A stretch of 12,650 nucleotides of DNA from Acidobacteria bacterium AH-259-L09 (GTDB lineage: Bacteria; Acidobacteriota; UBA6911; RPQK01): assembly GCA_027717875.1 (NCBI GenBank), contig JALLOL010000052.1, forward strand, positions 1 to 12,650, read 5' to 3'. Below are positions 1-8,674 of this stretch, piece by piece. Numbering within the stretch: the first letter of the stretch is position 1; every line of letters starts with the position of its first letter. The notes below the pieces were generated by a model, which worked only from the letters and a program-made list of their open reading frames with translations, did not search any database and was not told the DNA's origin. Made by a program: the position numbers and the translations under genes.

Positions 1-2
1 TA

Positions 3-362
3 TTCTTTGAGGAGGAGATTCGCTTCCGCCGCAATTTTCAGTATCCTCCTTTCACAGCTCTGGCCAATCTGATACTACACGGAGACAGGCAGAGCAAAAT
101 CCGGCACCTGGCGGATCAGGTGCTGAGTCTATTGCTTCATAACCGGGACAATCTCTCCGTAAAGAGACGCATGAGGATCCTAGGACCTGCCCCGGCAGCA
201 CTTGAGAAGCTGAAAGGCCAATACCGGCTTCAGATCCTGATCAAGACCACTAGTCGGAAGGAACTGCACCAGGTGCTCGAGTGCACCTTGAATGACCTGC
301 GTGAAAAGAAGGTGAGTTTGAAGGGAATCTCCATTGATATTGACCCCATCAGCCTGCTCTAA
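3..362 (+). CDS. priA: Primosomal replication protein N' (PriA helicase), C-terminal part
   Basis: This is a partial gene whose 5' end lies outside the window; the visible 119 residues are open from position 3 to a TAA at 360-362. PriA is a superfamily 2 DNA helicase that recognises stalled or recombined forks and reloads the replisome in the cytoplasm. Only the C-terminal domain is visible. It shows the family signatures RRNFQYPPF near the left edge, ILGPAPAALEKLKGQYR in the middle, and ISIDIDP next to the stop, all typical of the end of PriA. The helicase motifs and zinc-binding cysteines would lie upstream. The stop is 7 bp before the proposed start of the next gene, so priA probably leads, or is part of, an operon reaching the cation transporter. 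Confidence 0.93.
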   Translation, partial: FFEEEIRFRRNFQYPPFTALANLILHGDRQSKIRHLADQVLSLLLHNRDNLSVKRRMRILGPAPAALEKLKGQYRLQILIKTTSRKELHQVLECTLNDLREKKVSLKGISIDIDPISLL

Positions 363-369
363 TGGAGAT

Positions 370-774
370 GTGGCGCCGGTTTACATCTATTTGGACGTCC
401 TGGAGGGGATGGTCAAACATGCTCGTCGTGAGTACCCGTTCGAGTCTTGTGGACTCCTCTCCGGTACGGGACAGGCAATCGACGGCATACGCTCCACCAG
501 CAATCAAAAAAGAAGCCGGAAGGAATTTTTTGTGCCTTTCGAGGAACTTTTTCTGTTCTTTAAGGAGTTGCGGCGAACCGGCAAGCAGCACCTGGGGATT
601 TACCATTCTCATCCAACAACTGATGCCGTTCCTTCTGCTCGTGATGTTGCTGAGTTTCATTACCCGGATGTGAGCTACTGGATTGTCTCCTTGAAAGAGA
701 AAAAGCCTGATATCCGCTGTTTTTTGTGGAAGCAGGCAGGTTTTCAAGAAGTACCCTTCACCACTAAAGTGTAA
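370..774 (+). CDS. JAMM/MPN-domain metallopeptidase, M67 family
   Basis: The 134-residue product is essentially one JAMM (Mov34/MPN/PAD-1) domain. The zinc-site motif is complete: Glu25 in PFESCGLL, His79 and His81 in YHSHP, then Ser89 and Asp92, with the canonical six residues between the HSHP proline and the serine. Family members are zinc isopeptidases or peptidases that cut after ubiquitin-like or sulfur-carrier proteins; the substrate here is unknown, and no E1-like or ThiS-like gene is visible. I chose GTG at 370 because it keeps the conserved N-terminal strand and helix (VYIYLDVLEGMVKHA). TTG at 334, inside priA, and ATG at 409 are alternatives; 409 would cut off that strand. The next gene starts 1 bp after the stop, so co-expression with the GTPase is likely. 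Confidence 0.85.
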   Translation: MAPVYIYLDVLEGMVKHARREYPFESCGLLSGTGQAIDGIRSTSNQKRSRKEFFVPFEELFLFFKELRRTGKQHLGIYHSHPTTDAVPSARDVAEFHYPDVSYWIVSLKEKKPDIRCFLWKQAGFQEVPFTTKV

Positions 775-775
775 A

Positions 776-1843
776 ATGGAAGCAGTGGACATCCCAACAA
801 GCCGACGAGACGTCTTTGTCAATCTCCGAGGTTGGGTTCCAGCCGAGCTAGTGGGTTTTCTTGACCAGATTCTGGTTCTGCTGCCCGATGAACTTAAGTA
901 TCACCTCAAAGAAGTGATTGATTCTCTTCCCCTTGAAGGCGATCATATGCAAAAGGTCCTTGAGCTGGTCCGAAGTCAATGGAGGGACATTCAGTCTAAG
1001 GATTGGGTGCAAATCGTGGTTGTCGGTCCGGCGCGCACAGGGAAGTCCTCGCTCGTGAGGGCAATGTCTAGAAAGCAAGCCGATGCGTCTCAAGGAATCT
1101 TCGCGATCGTGGATGTTCAAGGCTTGGATGAATACCTTGGGTACGAGCCCGATCGATCGGTACCTGAAGAACTCCAGCATGCCGACCTGGTCTTACTCAT
1201 CTTAGATGCTCAATATGGCGTGGCGGACTCGACTGTGCAGATGTACGAGAGACTTAAAAGTTTGGATAAGCCGATGCTGGTCGTCCTCAACAAAATGGAT
1301 TTGGTTGAAAGCCCTGGGCTCTCGGTCAGAGAGGCTGGAAGACGATTAGCTACGAATGTATTGGGGGTCTCCGCCGTACAACCAGAGACCATCGATAAGT
1401 TATTGAGAGCCGTAGTGGCGACCAGTCCCAAGACACTTTATCCCCTTACCCAAAATTTTCCGGAGTTTCGTCGCAGCATTTGTAACGGAATCGTTACCCA
1501 GGCAGCATGTGCCACGGCAGTTGTCGGAGCTATTCCGATTCCGGTGAGTGACCTCTTGCCCATCACTGCTATTCAGACGGGGATGCTCTTGAAGATTGCA
1601 CGAGCTTTTGGATATCGACTCAACCGGGAAAGAGCACGTGAGCTGCTTCCCATGTTAGCGGCCGGGGCTGCTGTTCGAGAAGGGAGTCATCGACTTCGAT
1701 GCCGCTTTCCCGAGTATCGGAAACTCATCGCCGTATTGATTGCGGGCATCTGGACTTTCGTTTTAGGACAGGCTGCGATCCAGTACTTTGAGAAGTTTTC
1801 AAACTTTTTCAACCGCGATTACGCAATCGGCCGGGAGAATTGA
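776..1843 (+). CDS. Era-like GTPase with C-terminal DUF697 domain
   Basis: This is a 355-residue P-loop GTPase. The G1 motif is GPARTGKSS (Gly84 to Ser91-92), G3 is DVQG (113-116), G4 is NKMD (172-175) and a G5-like SA is at 199-200. Residues 1-75 form a predicted helical extension. From about 232 to 345 there is a DUF697-type region, with hydrophobic glycine- and proline-rich helices (AVVGAIPIPVSDLLPITAIQ) and a final hydrophobic segment around 316-336 that may contact the membrane. Such GTPases occur widely in bacteria and their cellular role is mostly undefined, with envelope or stress roles proposed for relatives. The start is 1 bp after the JAMM stop and has no strong ribosome site, suggesting translational coupling. 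The next gene starts directly after its stop. Confidence 0.88.
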   Translation: MEAVDIPTSRRDVFVNLRGWVPAELVGFLDQILVLLPDELKYHLKEVIDSLPLEGDHMQKVLELVRSQWRDIQSKDWVQIVVVGPARTGKSSLVRAMSRKQADASQGIFAIVDVQGLDEYLGYEPDRSVPEELQHADLVLLILDAQYGVADSTVQMYERLKSLDKPMLVVLNKMDLVESPGLSVREAGRRLATNVLGVSAVQPETIDKLLRAVVATSPKTLYPLTQNFPEFRRSICNGIVTQAACATAVVGAIPIPVSDLLPITAIQTGMLLKIARAFGYRLNRERARELLPMLAAGAAVREGSHRLRCRFPEYRKLIAVLIAGIWTFVLGQAAIQYFEKFSNFFNRDYAIGREN

Positions 1844-2803
1844 ATGGAAAGGCACTATCACCAGCACACAGGTGCCTCTAAGAAAGAATCGCTGGAGGAA
1901 AGCCGGGAAAATTTAGGGGCGCAGGAGGTGAGTCGCCGCAAGGGAACCCGTGCCCTGCGGGTTGCACTGGTCATCACCGTGACCTTTATGCTCGCGGAGT
2001 TCCTGGGGGGCCTCTGGACCAACAGTTTGGCGCTTTTAGCCGATGCCGGGCACATGTTGACCGATGCGGCGGCATTGGGGCTGAGCTTGTTCGCGGTTTG
2101 GTTCATTCGCCGGCCGGCGACCTCGGAGAAAACTTATGGGTATTTCCGAGTGGAGATCTTGGCTGCCCTGATCAACGGCGCGACTCTGCTGGTAATTGCC
2201 TTCTTCATCCTCTTGGAAGCTTATGAGCGTGTTCTCCAGCCGGAAGAGATCAAAAGCTTCGAAATGCTTGTAATCGCCGTCTTGGGACTGGGAGCCAACT
2301 TGTTTAGCGCCTGGATCTTGTACAGCAGTCAGGAGGAGAGTCTCAATATTCGAGGAGCTTTCCTGCACGTCATGGGCGACGTGCTGGGCTCGGTGGGAGC
2401 CATCAGTGCTAGTTTGGCTATCATCTTCTGGCAAGCCTATTGGGCCGATCCTGCAGTGAGCGCCCTGGTGAGTTTTCTCATCCTGTTCAGCGCCTGGAGA
2501 CTGGTCAAAGATTCCGTCCTTGTGCTTTTGGAAGGCACACCGGCGCATGTCAATTTGGCAGCCATGAAGAGTGAACTTCGTAAAGTTCCTGGCGTGGAGT
2601 CAGTGCATGATCTTCATGTCTGGACGTTAACCTCGGGGGTTCACGCCATGACCTGTCATGCGGTGGTGGACGGAGAAGACAAACGGCACACAATCTTGGA
2701 ACAACTCATAGCTGTCTGCCGAGAACAATTTAACATTCGCCACACGACCATTCAGATTGAGGAAGAAGATCCCTGTCCTAATGAAACCACTTTCTGTCAC
2801 TGA
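1844..2803 (+). CDS. Cation diffusion facilitator (CzcD/ZitB-type Zn/Cd efflux antiporter)
   Basis: The 319-residue protein belongs to the CDF family, inner-membrane antiporters that export divalent metal in exchange for protons. Six hydrophobic segments lie between about 36 and 228. The intramembrane metal site is visible as H70-M-L-T-D74 in the second segment and H175-V-M-G-D179 in the fifth; paired HxxxD motifs are characteristic of zinc/cadmium members. The cytoplasmic C-terminal domain carries the conserved DLHVWTLTSG stretch (256-265). The short N-terminus is histidine-rich (His4, 6, 8), and the tail ends with Cys311, Cys318 and His319, which might bind metal. ATG 1844 follows the GTPase stop with no gap, and GGGAG at 1833-1837 provides a ribosome site inside that gene. 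No metal-sensing regulator is nearby. Confidence 0.94.
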   Translation: MERHYHQHTGASKKESLEESRENLGAQEVSRRKGTRALRVALVITVTFMLAEFLGGLWTNSLALLADAGHMLTDAAALGLSLFAVWFIRRPATSEKTYGYFRVEILAALINGATLLVIAFFILLEAYERVLQPEEIKSFEMLVIAVLGLGANLFSAWILYSSQEESLNIRGAFLHVMGDVLGSVGAISASLAIIFWQAYWADPAVSALVSFLILFSAWRLVKDSVLVLLEGTPAHVNLAAMKSELRKVPGVESVHDLHVWTLTSGVHAMTCHAVVDGEDKRHTILEQLIAVCREQFNIRHTTIQIEEEDPCPNETTFCH

Positions 2804-2853
2804 TCTACTGGAACACTAAGCCCGGACGTGATATCTCTGCGAGAACATCAAAC

Positions 2854-5800
2854 ATGAGGAACTTCGGAAAACCTCAGGCGCTCTGCTTTTTGTTCATGGC
2901 CGCTCTTGTCGTGGCTTGCATGCTTTGGCAGGGGCCGTTCCTTGCCGCACAGGATGAGCCGAAAACGGTGGAGTTCAATCGCCACATCCGTCCGATCCTT
3001 TCCGATAACTGTTTTACCTGCCATGGCCCGGACGAAAAGCAGCGCCAGGCAAATTTAAGGCTGGACACCAGAGAAGGAATATTTGCAGACCGTGGAGGCT
3101 ACCACGTCATCGCCGCCGGGGAGCCGTCCAATAGCAGACTGTTTCAGAAGATCAGCGCCGCAGATAAAGCCGTGCGCATGCCCCCGCCCTGGTCCGAGCG
3201 GGAGTTGACGAAGCCGCAGGTTGAACTCATCCGGCAGTGGATCGAACAAGGGGCAAAATGGCAAAGGCACTGGTCGTTCATTCCCCCCAAAAGGCCGCCG
3301 CTGCCGAAGGTTAAGGACGAAGCCTGGCCGCGAAATCCGATCGACCATTTCATCCTCGCGCGTCTGGAGCGTGAGGGAGTCAAGCCGTCGCCCCAGGCGG
3401 ACAAGGCGACGCTGATCCGACGGGTTACTTATGACCTGACCGGCCTGCCGCCGACGCCGGCCGAAGTCGAGGCCTTCCTCGCTGACAATTCCCCGGGTCC
3501 TTATGAGAAGGTTGTGGATCGGCTCTTGAAATCGCCTGGCTACGGCGAGCGGATGGCGATGAAGTGGCTCGACCTGGCTCGTTACGCCGACACCCACGGC
3601 TATCACATCGATAGTCATCGTGATATGTGGCATTGGCGAGACTGGGTCATCGACGCCTACAACCGGAACTTGCCGTTTGATCAGTTTACGATCGAACAGC
3701 TGGCCGGGGATCTGTTGCCCAATGCCACCCTGGAACAGAAGATTGCAACCGGATTCAACCGCAATCACATGATCAACTTCGAAGGCGGTGCCATCCCTGA
3801 AGAGTACCAGACTGAGTACGTTGTCAATCGCGTGAACACGACCTCTACTGTCTGGATGGGTCTGACCATGGGTTGCGCGCGATGCCACGATCACAAGTAC
3901 GACCCCATCAAACAGCGGGAATTCTACCAATTCTACGCCTTCTTCAATAACATTCCCGAAAAGGGTCTCGATGGGCGGAAGGGGAACGCCGAACCGTACA
4001 TCCAGGTTCCTTCTCCCCGGCAGCGCCAGCAGCTTGACCAGCTCACTCACAGGATTGCAGCAGCAAAGGAGGCGATGCCGGAATCTGAGCTGGAGACTTT
4101 GCAGGCCCAATGGGAGAAAACGGCCCTCGCCAACCTGCCCAGCGCTCCTCGGGCGGGGCTGCTGGCCCACTACGAATTGGATGGTCACATCGCGGACACC
4201 AGCGGTCACTATCGACATGGATGGGCTGCCAGAGGTGAAGTGAGCTACGAGGAAGGCAGGATTGGCGGCGCCGCCAAGTTTGACGGAGACAGCCATGTCG
4301 ATCTTGGTCAGACGGGCGAGTTTGAGCGGAACGATCAATTTTCGTTGGGGGCTTGGATTAAGCCGACGGGCAAAAAAGAGATGGCCGTAATCGCAAAAAT
4401 GGACAACTCGAGTGGCTTTCGAGGTTATGGCCTCTCCTTTGGCGACGCCGAAGTATTGCCTGATATTGAAATGGGCTCGCATCTATTCGTGCGCCTGATT
4501 CATCGCTGGCCCGACAATGCCATCGAGATTCGTACGAAGGAACTATTGCTGCTCAGATCCTGGCATCATGTGACGGTTACCTACGATGGGTCGAGCACGG
4601 CTTCGGGTCTCAACGTTTACGTTGATGGCGAGCTGCAGGAAGTCGAAGTGACACAAGACAGTCTGACGGGTTCTATCAAGACTCCCGAGCCATTGTACAT
4701 CGGCAAGAAGAATACCGGAAAACCGTTTAAGGGCGTGATCGATGACCTGCGCATTGACCACCACCAGTTGACTCCCATCCAAGTCGAGCAGGTAGCTATT
4801 CACCATCCCATCCGAGCGATCCTCGCGCGTGGGCCTGACAGACGCGTGGATAAACAGAAGGACGAGCTGCGGGATTATTACCTGACCTATCATGCGCCCC
4901 CACGCTTCCGGGACCTTCACCGCCTTGTGAAGAGTCTGCGCAGGGAGAAGGACGAGTTGGACAGGAGCATCCCAACTGTAATGGTCATGCAAGAGATGGA
5001 TGAGCCGCGGGACACGTTCATGCTGATCCGGGGTGATTACCGCAGCCATGGGGAGAAGGTGACGCCAGGTGTCCCTGCCTGCTTGCCTCCTCTGTTGAAA
5101 GATGCACCCGCCAATCGGCTGGGCCTGGCCAGGTGGCTGGTCGATCCATCCCATCCACTCACTGCTCGCGTCGCGGTCAATCGTTACTGGCAGAAGTACT
5201 TTGGTTCGGGCATTGTGAACATCCCTGAGGATTTTGGTTCGCAGGGTGAGTCGCCCAGCCACCCGGATTTGCTGGACTGGCTCGCGACCGAGTTCATTCG
5301 TACCGGTTGGAATACCAAGGCGATGCAGCGCTTGATTGTCAGCTCCGCCACCTATCGGCAGTCGTCTCGCATTAAGCCGGATCTCTGGGAAAAGGACCCG
5401 CAAAACCGTCTTCTGGCGCGGGCTTCACGGTTACGCTTGCCTGCCGAGATGATCCGCGACAGCGCCCTGGCCATCAGCGGGCTGCTTAACGGTGAGATCG
5501 GGGGGCCCAGTGTCTTTCCCTACCAGCCGGCAGGCCTGTGGACAGAAGTCTCCTACGGCGACAGGTACTCCGCCCAGGTTTACATGCCCAGTCAGGGAAA
5601 GGCATTGTATCGGCGCAGTATGTACACTTTTTGGAAGCGTACAGTTCCGCCTCCTTCGTTTAGCACCTTCGATGCGCCGGATCGCGAAACCTGCACCGTA
5701 AAGCGGACGCGTACCAATACCCCGCTGCAGGCGCTGGTGTTGATGAATGATCCTACCTATGTTGAGGCGGCCCGTGCTTTGGCCCAGCGGATGATGACCG

Positions 5801-6066
5801 AGGTGGGTGAGGACCACGCTGAACGGATCAGCTTTGCCTTCCGCCTGGCCACGGCTCGAAAACCGGCCCCCGCCGAACTTGAAGTTCTGCTGGGCATGTT
5901 CCAGCAGCAGTTAACCGATTATCGCCACGATAGGGATGCCGCCCTGAAACTGTTGGGCGTGGGTGGATTCGAATACGACGAGCAGTTGGATGGGAGCGAG
6001 CTGGCCGCCTGGACCACTGTGGCCAGTACCATTCTCAATCTCGATGAAACAATTACGAGGGAGTAG
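2854..6066 (+). CDS. Exported PSCyt1-PSCyt2 (DUF1549)-LamG-PSD1 (DUF1553) protein
   Basis: This 1070-residue exported protein has the planctomycete-type multidomain architecture. Residues 1-33 are a signal sequence, with likely signal peptidase I cleavage near LAAQ-DE; VVAC at 19-22 also resembles a weak lipobox. PSCyt1 (about 40-140) has heme motif C53-F-T-C-H57. PSCyt2/DUF1549 (about 155-375) has a second CxxCH at 341-345. A LamG/concanavalin-like domain fills about 435-645, from LLAHYELDG to DDLRID. PSD1/DUF1553 follows, introduced by the typical [12 protein letters not shown] and RGDY stretches, with its main part from about 765 to 1020 ([18 protein letters not shown]). These proteins always travel with DUF1501 partners. 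A role in polysaccharide binding or oxidation has been proposed but not shown. The ribosome site is weak. It lies 50 bp after the transporter. Confidence 0.92.
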   Translation: MRNFGKPQALCFLFMAALVVACMLWQGPFLAAQDEPKTVEFNRHIRPILSDNCFTCHGPDEKQRQANLRLDTREGIFADRGGYHVIAAGEPSNSRLFQKISAADKAVRMPPPWSERELTKPQVELIRQWIEQGAKWQRHWSFIPPKRPPLPKVKDEAWPRNPIDHFILARLEREGVKPSPQADKATLIRRVTYDLTGLPPTPAEVEAFLADNSPGPYEKVVDRLLKSPGYGERMAMKWLDLARYADTHGYHIDSHRDMWHWRDWVIDAYNRNLPFDQFTIEQLAGDLLPNATLEQKIATGFNRNHMINFEGGAIPEEYQTEYVVNRVNTTSTVWMGLTMGCARCHDHKYDPIKQREFYQFYAFFNNIPEKGLDGRKGNAEPYIQVPSPRQRQQLDQLTHRIAAAKEAMPESELETLQAQWEKTALANLPSAPRAGLLAHYELDGHIADTSGHYRHGWAARGEVSYEEGRIGGAAKFDGDSHVDLGQTGEFERNDQFSLGAWIKPTGKKEMAVIAKMDNSSGFRGYGLSFGDAEVLPDIEMGSHLFVRLIHRWPDNAIEIRTKELLLLRSWHHVTVTYDGSSTASGLNVYVDGELQEVEVTQDSLTGSIKTPEPLYIGKKNTGKPFKGVIDDLRIDHHQLTPIQVEQVAIHHPIRAILARGPDRRVDKQKDELRDYYLTYHAPPRFRDLHRLVKSLRREKDELDRSIPTVMVMQEMDEPRDTFMLIRGDYRSHGEKVTPGVPACLPPLLKDAPANRLGLARWLVDPSHPLTARVAVNRYWQKYFGSGIVNIPEDFGSQGESPSHPDLLDWLATEFIRTGWNTKAMQRLIVSSATYRQSSRIKPDLWEKDPQNRLLARASRLRLPAEMIRDSALAISGLLNGEIGGPSVFPYQPAGLWTEVSYGDRYSAQVYMPSQGKALYRRSMYTFWKRTVPPPSFSTFDAPDRETCTVKRTRTNTPLQALVLMNDPTYVEAARALAQRMMTEVGEDHAERISFAFRLATARKPAPAELEVLLGMFQQQLTDYRHDRDAALKLLGVGGFEYDEQLDGSELAAWTTVASTILNLDETITRE
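6057..6063 (+). promoter_or_regulatory. Ribosome binding site deciding the DUF1501 start
   Basis: GAGGGAG lies 7 bp before ATG 6071 and overlaps the end of the upstream gene. It supports 6071 over the in-frame upstream start near 5963, which would overlap the previous gene by about 100 bp and move the Tat motif far from the N-terminus. Confidence 0.7.
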
Positions 6067-6070
6067 TGCT

Positions 6071-7528
6071 ATGCACGATGAACATAACTTATTGATGACG
6101 CGTCGTCAGCTCTTTGCCCGCAGCAGTTCCGGCATTGGCATCGCGGCTTTGGCGTCGCTGCTTCGGCCGAACCTGTTTGCCGGTCTCCACGAGGCCAGCT
6201 CAGTGACCGGCGGCTTGCCGGGCTTGCCACATTTCACTCCGAGGGCCAAGCGTGTTGTTTACCTGTTCCAATCCGGTGCTCCATCACAAATGGAACTGTT
6301 TGATTACAAGCCCAGCCTCAGAGAGTTCCACGGCACGGAATTGCCCGACTCCATCCGCCGCGGCCAGCGCATTACAGGCATGACGGCCACCCAAAAGTCA
6401 TTACCGGTGGCCGCCCCGATTTTCGAATTCAACCGGCACGGCGAGTCAGGCACCTACGTCAGCGAGTTGCTGCCTCATACGGCAAGAATCATCGATGACA
6501 TCGCTGTCGTCACAACCATGCACACCGAGGCAATCAACCACGACCCTGCGATCACCTTTATCCAGACCGGCAGCCAGCAGCCGGGCCGGCCCTGCATGGG
6601 CGCCTGGTTCAGCTATGGCCTAGGGAGCGAGAACCGAAATCTGCCCGCCTTTGTGGTGCTCCTCTCTCGGGGCAGTTCGGAAAACAACATGCAGCCCCTG
6701 TTCTCCCGGCTATGGGGCAGCGGCTTTCTGCCGTCCAACCACCAAGGTGTTAACTTTCGCCCAGGCGGCGACCCGGTCCTATACCTGTCGAATCCCCCCG
6801 GCATAGGCCGAAGTACCCGCCGCCGCATGCTGGATGGCATCGAAAAGCTCAACCGCATGCGGCTCGAGACCTTCGGCGACCCCGAGATCGACACCCGCAT
6901 CGCTCAGTACGAGATGGCCTATCGCATGCAGGCCTCCGTGCCTGAGTTGATGGACCTGTCCGGAGAGCCCGAGTCTGTTTTTGAAATGTATGGTCCTGAC
7001 TCGAAGAAACCGGGAACCTATGCCGCCAACTGCCTGCTGGCTCGACGTCTGCTGGAAAAAGATGTGCGCTTCGTCCAGCTTTACCACCGCGGCTGGGACC
7101 AGCATGGCGATTTACCCAGGGATATCGCGCATCAGTGCAAAGATGTCGACCAGGCTTCTGCAGCACTGGTCCAGGACCTGAAACAGCGGGGCCTGCTCGA
7201 TGACACACTGGTTATCTGGGGCGGCGAGTTTGGTCGAACTGTGTACTGCCAGGGCACTCTGAAGGAAGACAACTACGGTCGCGACCATCACCCCCGCTGT
7301 TTTAGTATCTGGCTTGCCGGTGGCGGCATCAAGAGCGGTATCACCTTTGGCAAGACCGACGATTATTGCTACAACATCCTTGAAGATCCCGTTCACGTGC
7401 ACGACATACAGGCCACCATCCTGCACTGTCTGGGCGTCGACCACAAGAAGCTGACCTATAAGTTTCAGGGACGCCACCACCGGCTCACTGACGTTCACGG
7501 AAACGTCATCGACAAGCTTCTGGCCTGA
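6071..7528 (+). CDS. DUF1501 family protein, Tat-exported
   Basis: This 485-residue protein belongs to DUF1501, a family with an alkaline phosphatase/sulfatase-like fold. A twin-arginine signal is at the N-terminus: T10-R11-R12-Q-L-F followed by a hydrophobic stretch (GIGIAALASLL), so export is probably folded and through Tat. Family landmarks are YLFQSGAPSQMELFDYKP, GWDQHGDL, VIWGGEFGRT, YGRDHHP and HDIQATILHCLGVDH; the acidic and histidine residues in these are where fold relatives bind metal. The reaction is unknown. The gene begins 4 bp after the PSD1 gene, the standard pairing, which implies a shared envelope function. It is followed by a convergent minus-strand gene after 65 bp. Confidence 0.93.
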   Translation: MHDEHNLLMTRRQLFARSSSGIGIAALASLLRPNLFAGLHEASSVTGGLPGLPHFTPRAKRVVYLFQSGAPSQMELFDYKPSLREFHGTELPDSIRRGQRITGMTATQKSLPVAAPIFEFNRHGESGTYVSELLPHTARIIDDIAVVTTMHTEAINHDPAITFIQTGSQQPGRPCMGAWFSYGLGSENRNLPAFVVLLSRGSSENNMQPLFSRLWGSGFLPSNHQGVNFRPGGDPVLYLSNPPGIGRSTRRRMLDGIEKLNRMRLETFGDPEIDTRIAQYEMAYRMQASVPELMDLSGEPESVFEMYGPDSKKPGTYAANCLLARRLLEKDVRFVQLYHRGWDQHGDLPRDIAHQCKDVDQASAALVQDLKQRGLLDDTLVIWGGEFGRTVYCQGTLKEDNYGRDHHPRCFSIWLAGGGIKSGITFGKTDDYCYNILEDPVHVHDIQATILHCLGVDHKKLTYKFQGRHHRLTDVHGNVIDKLLA

Positions 7529-7536
7529 GCCAGGCC
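7522..7536 (+). terminator. Possible weak hairpin terminator at the DUF1501 stop
   Basis: GGCCT and AGGCC form a 5-bp stem with a 5-base loop across the stop codon, in the short gap between convergent genes. Only a poor T-tract follows (ATTTCTC), so this could equally be chance. Confidence 0.22.
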
Positions 7537-7593
7537 CGCATTTCTCACACCGACTCTACTGCATCGGCGGCATCATCCGACCGTGACGCAGAC

Positions 7594-8151
7594 TCAGGTT
7601 TCGGAGGGCGGCGATGGTTGCGGGGCCCTCGCCTGAGGTGGGGTCACGGGAGGAGTCCTTTTCCGAAACAGCGCCACGCCTAGAATCCCGCCAATGGTCG
7701 CGAAGACGGCGGCCATCACGAGAAAGCTGACCAGCTCGAAGAAGATCATAGCAATGCTGAACCCCCCGCCTGTAAATAGCTCAAGCAGTATCTCTCGAAG
7801 GCCCTCTGGAATATTGGGATCATTCAGAGCCTCTTTGATCTGCTCAAACTCGTCCAAGTCCATGCCCAATTGGCTTTTAATGAACCCAAGAGGAATGCTC
7901 ACCATGCCGTACACGGCTGAACCAAGGGCTCCGGAGAAGAGCCCCACCAGGGCACCGTCTCCAAAGTTTACGGGTTGTAAGTGAGAGGGGTAGTCTCTCA
8001 TGTAGAAATAAGAAGCCAGGACACCTCCGCCAATGATCAGCATACAGCAGGCACAGTTAAGATATTCCAACATCGGCAGTGCGGATGTCACTCCTAAGAA
8101 AGCTCCCCCAATCAGCGCTGGCTCAAGCATGCTGGGTTTCTCTTGGTTCAT
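7594..8151 (-). CDS. Unrecognised multi-pass membrane protein
   Basis: I do not recognise the family of this 185-residue protein. Hydrophobic segments lie at about 12-28, 33-50, 65-92 and 128-162, so it is an inner-membrane protein with about four spans. A Cys-rich motif, LNCACC, sits at 31-36 at the start of the second span. A polar acidic loop (about 97-125) separates the second and third hydrophobic blocks, and the glycine-rich last span is followed by a proline-rich tail (167-185). ATG 8151 overlaps the stop of the upstream DUF2085 gene as ATGA, and AAGGAGAG at 8156-8163 is a strong ribosome site. The coupling suggests the two membrane proteins are made in a fixed ratio and may act together. 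Confidence 0.82.
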   Translation of the reverse strand: MNQEKPSMLEPALIGGAFLGVTSALPMLEYLNCACCMLIIGGGVLASYFYMRDYPSHLQPVNFGDGALVGLFSGALGSAVYGMVSIPLGFIKSQLGMDLDEFEQIKEALNDPNIPEGLREILLELFTGGGFSIAMIFFELVSFLVMAAVFATIGGILGVALFRKRTPPVTPPQARAPQPSPPSET

Positions 8152-8621
8152 TCTTCTCTCCTTAGAATAAACAGCGGATAAATGTCTCCTCGGGTGAGTT
8201 GATTCACGGCTTCCTCCACAAAAAGAGCAACCGGGAAAGCGGCGATGAGGCCCGTCGTAAAGCGACTCCAGGGGGTATTTTCACTCAGCAAATCCAGCGC
8301 CAGAGGAAGGAAAAACAGCAGCACCAACCTTGGAGTCCGCATTAGATGCCTTCTGAAACCCTGCAGGTGGGGCAAAAGGATAAGACCGATCCAGAAACCC
8401 CCGTACAAACCAAAGCAGCGGTGACAAACCGCCAGTGGATTGCCGTTCCAGAAGAAGCTGCGTTCCGGCAGCTGGTGGCAGATCTGGTGAAAAAAGGAGT
8501 AGAGAAAAGGGGCTGCAGCCCACTGGTTCTCAGCTGCGTAAGGAGCCAAAAAGACAAGGGACAACCACCAAGAGACTCCAAGCAGGAGCAACCAATAACC
8601 TGTGCCTCGAAGCCGACTCAT
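8148..8621 (-). CDS. DUF2085 family membrane protein
   Basis: The 157-residue protein has the DUF2085 signature: F44-H-Q-I-C48-H-Q-L-P-E-R-S-F followed by NPLAVCHRCFGLYGG with C66-x-x-C69. The arrangement of Cys and His residues beside membrane segments suggests metal or redox chemistry at the membrane surface, but no function is established. Hydrophobic segments lie at about 9-27, 70-87, 98-113 and 122-137. ATG 8621 is the natural start; only a weak GG-rich site precedes it. It is divergent from kdsB across a repeat-rich spacer and coupled to the next membrane gene by a 4-bp overlap. Confidence 0.87.
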   Translation of the reverse strand: MSRLRGTGYWLLLLGVSWWLSLVFLAPYAAENQWAAAPFLYSFFHQICHQLPERSFFWNGNPLAVCHRCFGLYGGFWIGLILLPHLQGFRRHLMRTPRLVLLFFLPLALDLLSENTPWSRFTTGLIAAFPVALFVEEAVNQLTRGDIYPLFILRREE

Positions 8622-8641
8622 GGTTTTCCGGATCTTAACGA

Positions 8642-8647
8642 ATCATA
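8642..8647 (-). promoter_or_regulatory. Candidate -10 element for the DUF2085 gene pair
   Basis: Read on the minus strand, TATGAT matches the -10 consensus at five of six positions. It would start transcription about 13-15 bases before ATG 8621. A convincing -35 is missing: CTGTCA, taken from the heptamer array, lies 15 bases upstream, which is short. The proposal is inferred from position and consensus only. Confidence 0.3.
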
Positions 8648-8674
8648 CTGACAACTGACAGCTGACAGCTGACA
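8647..8674 (+). repeat. Heptamer array A, four ACTGACA-type units
   Basis: Four uninterrupted 7-bp units start at 8647, 8654, 8661 and 8668. The first two read ACTGACA and the last two GCTGACA. The array forms the left arm of an inverted repeat with 8743-8770. Confidence 0.95.

Noticed and set aside
362..673. Plus-strand frame beginning at the TAATG behind priA
   Set aside because: It overlaps the JAMM gene in another frame, and only the JAMM frame contains the conserved metal-site motif.
370..1843. Antiphage system (CBASS-type) with the JAMM protein as a Cap3-like peptidase
   Set aside because: No nucleotidyltransferase, E1/E2-like protein or effector is present; the neighbours are priA, a GTPase and a metal exporter.
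3055..4482. 475-codon open frame on the minus strand
   Set aside because: It lies wholly antisense to the PSCyt/LamG/PSD1 gene, is rich in Arg and Pro without domain motifs, and is explained by the high GC of the coding strand. The same applies to 4543-5403 and 5431-5817.
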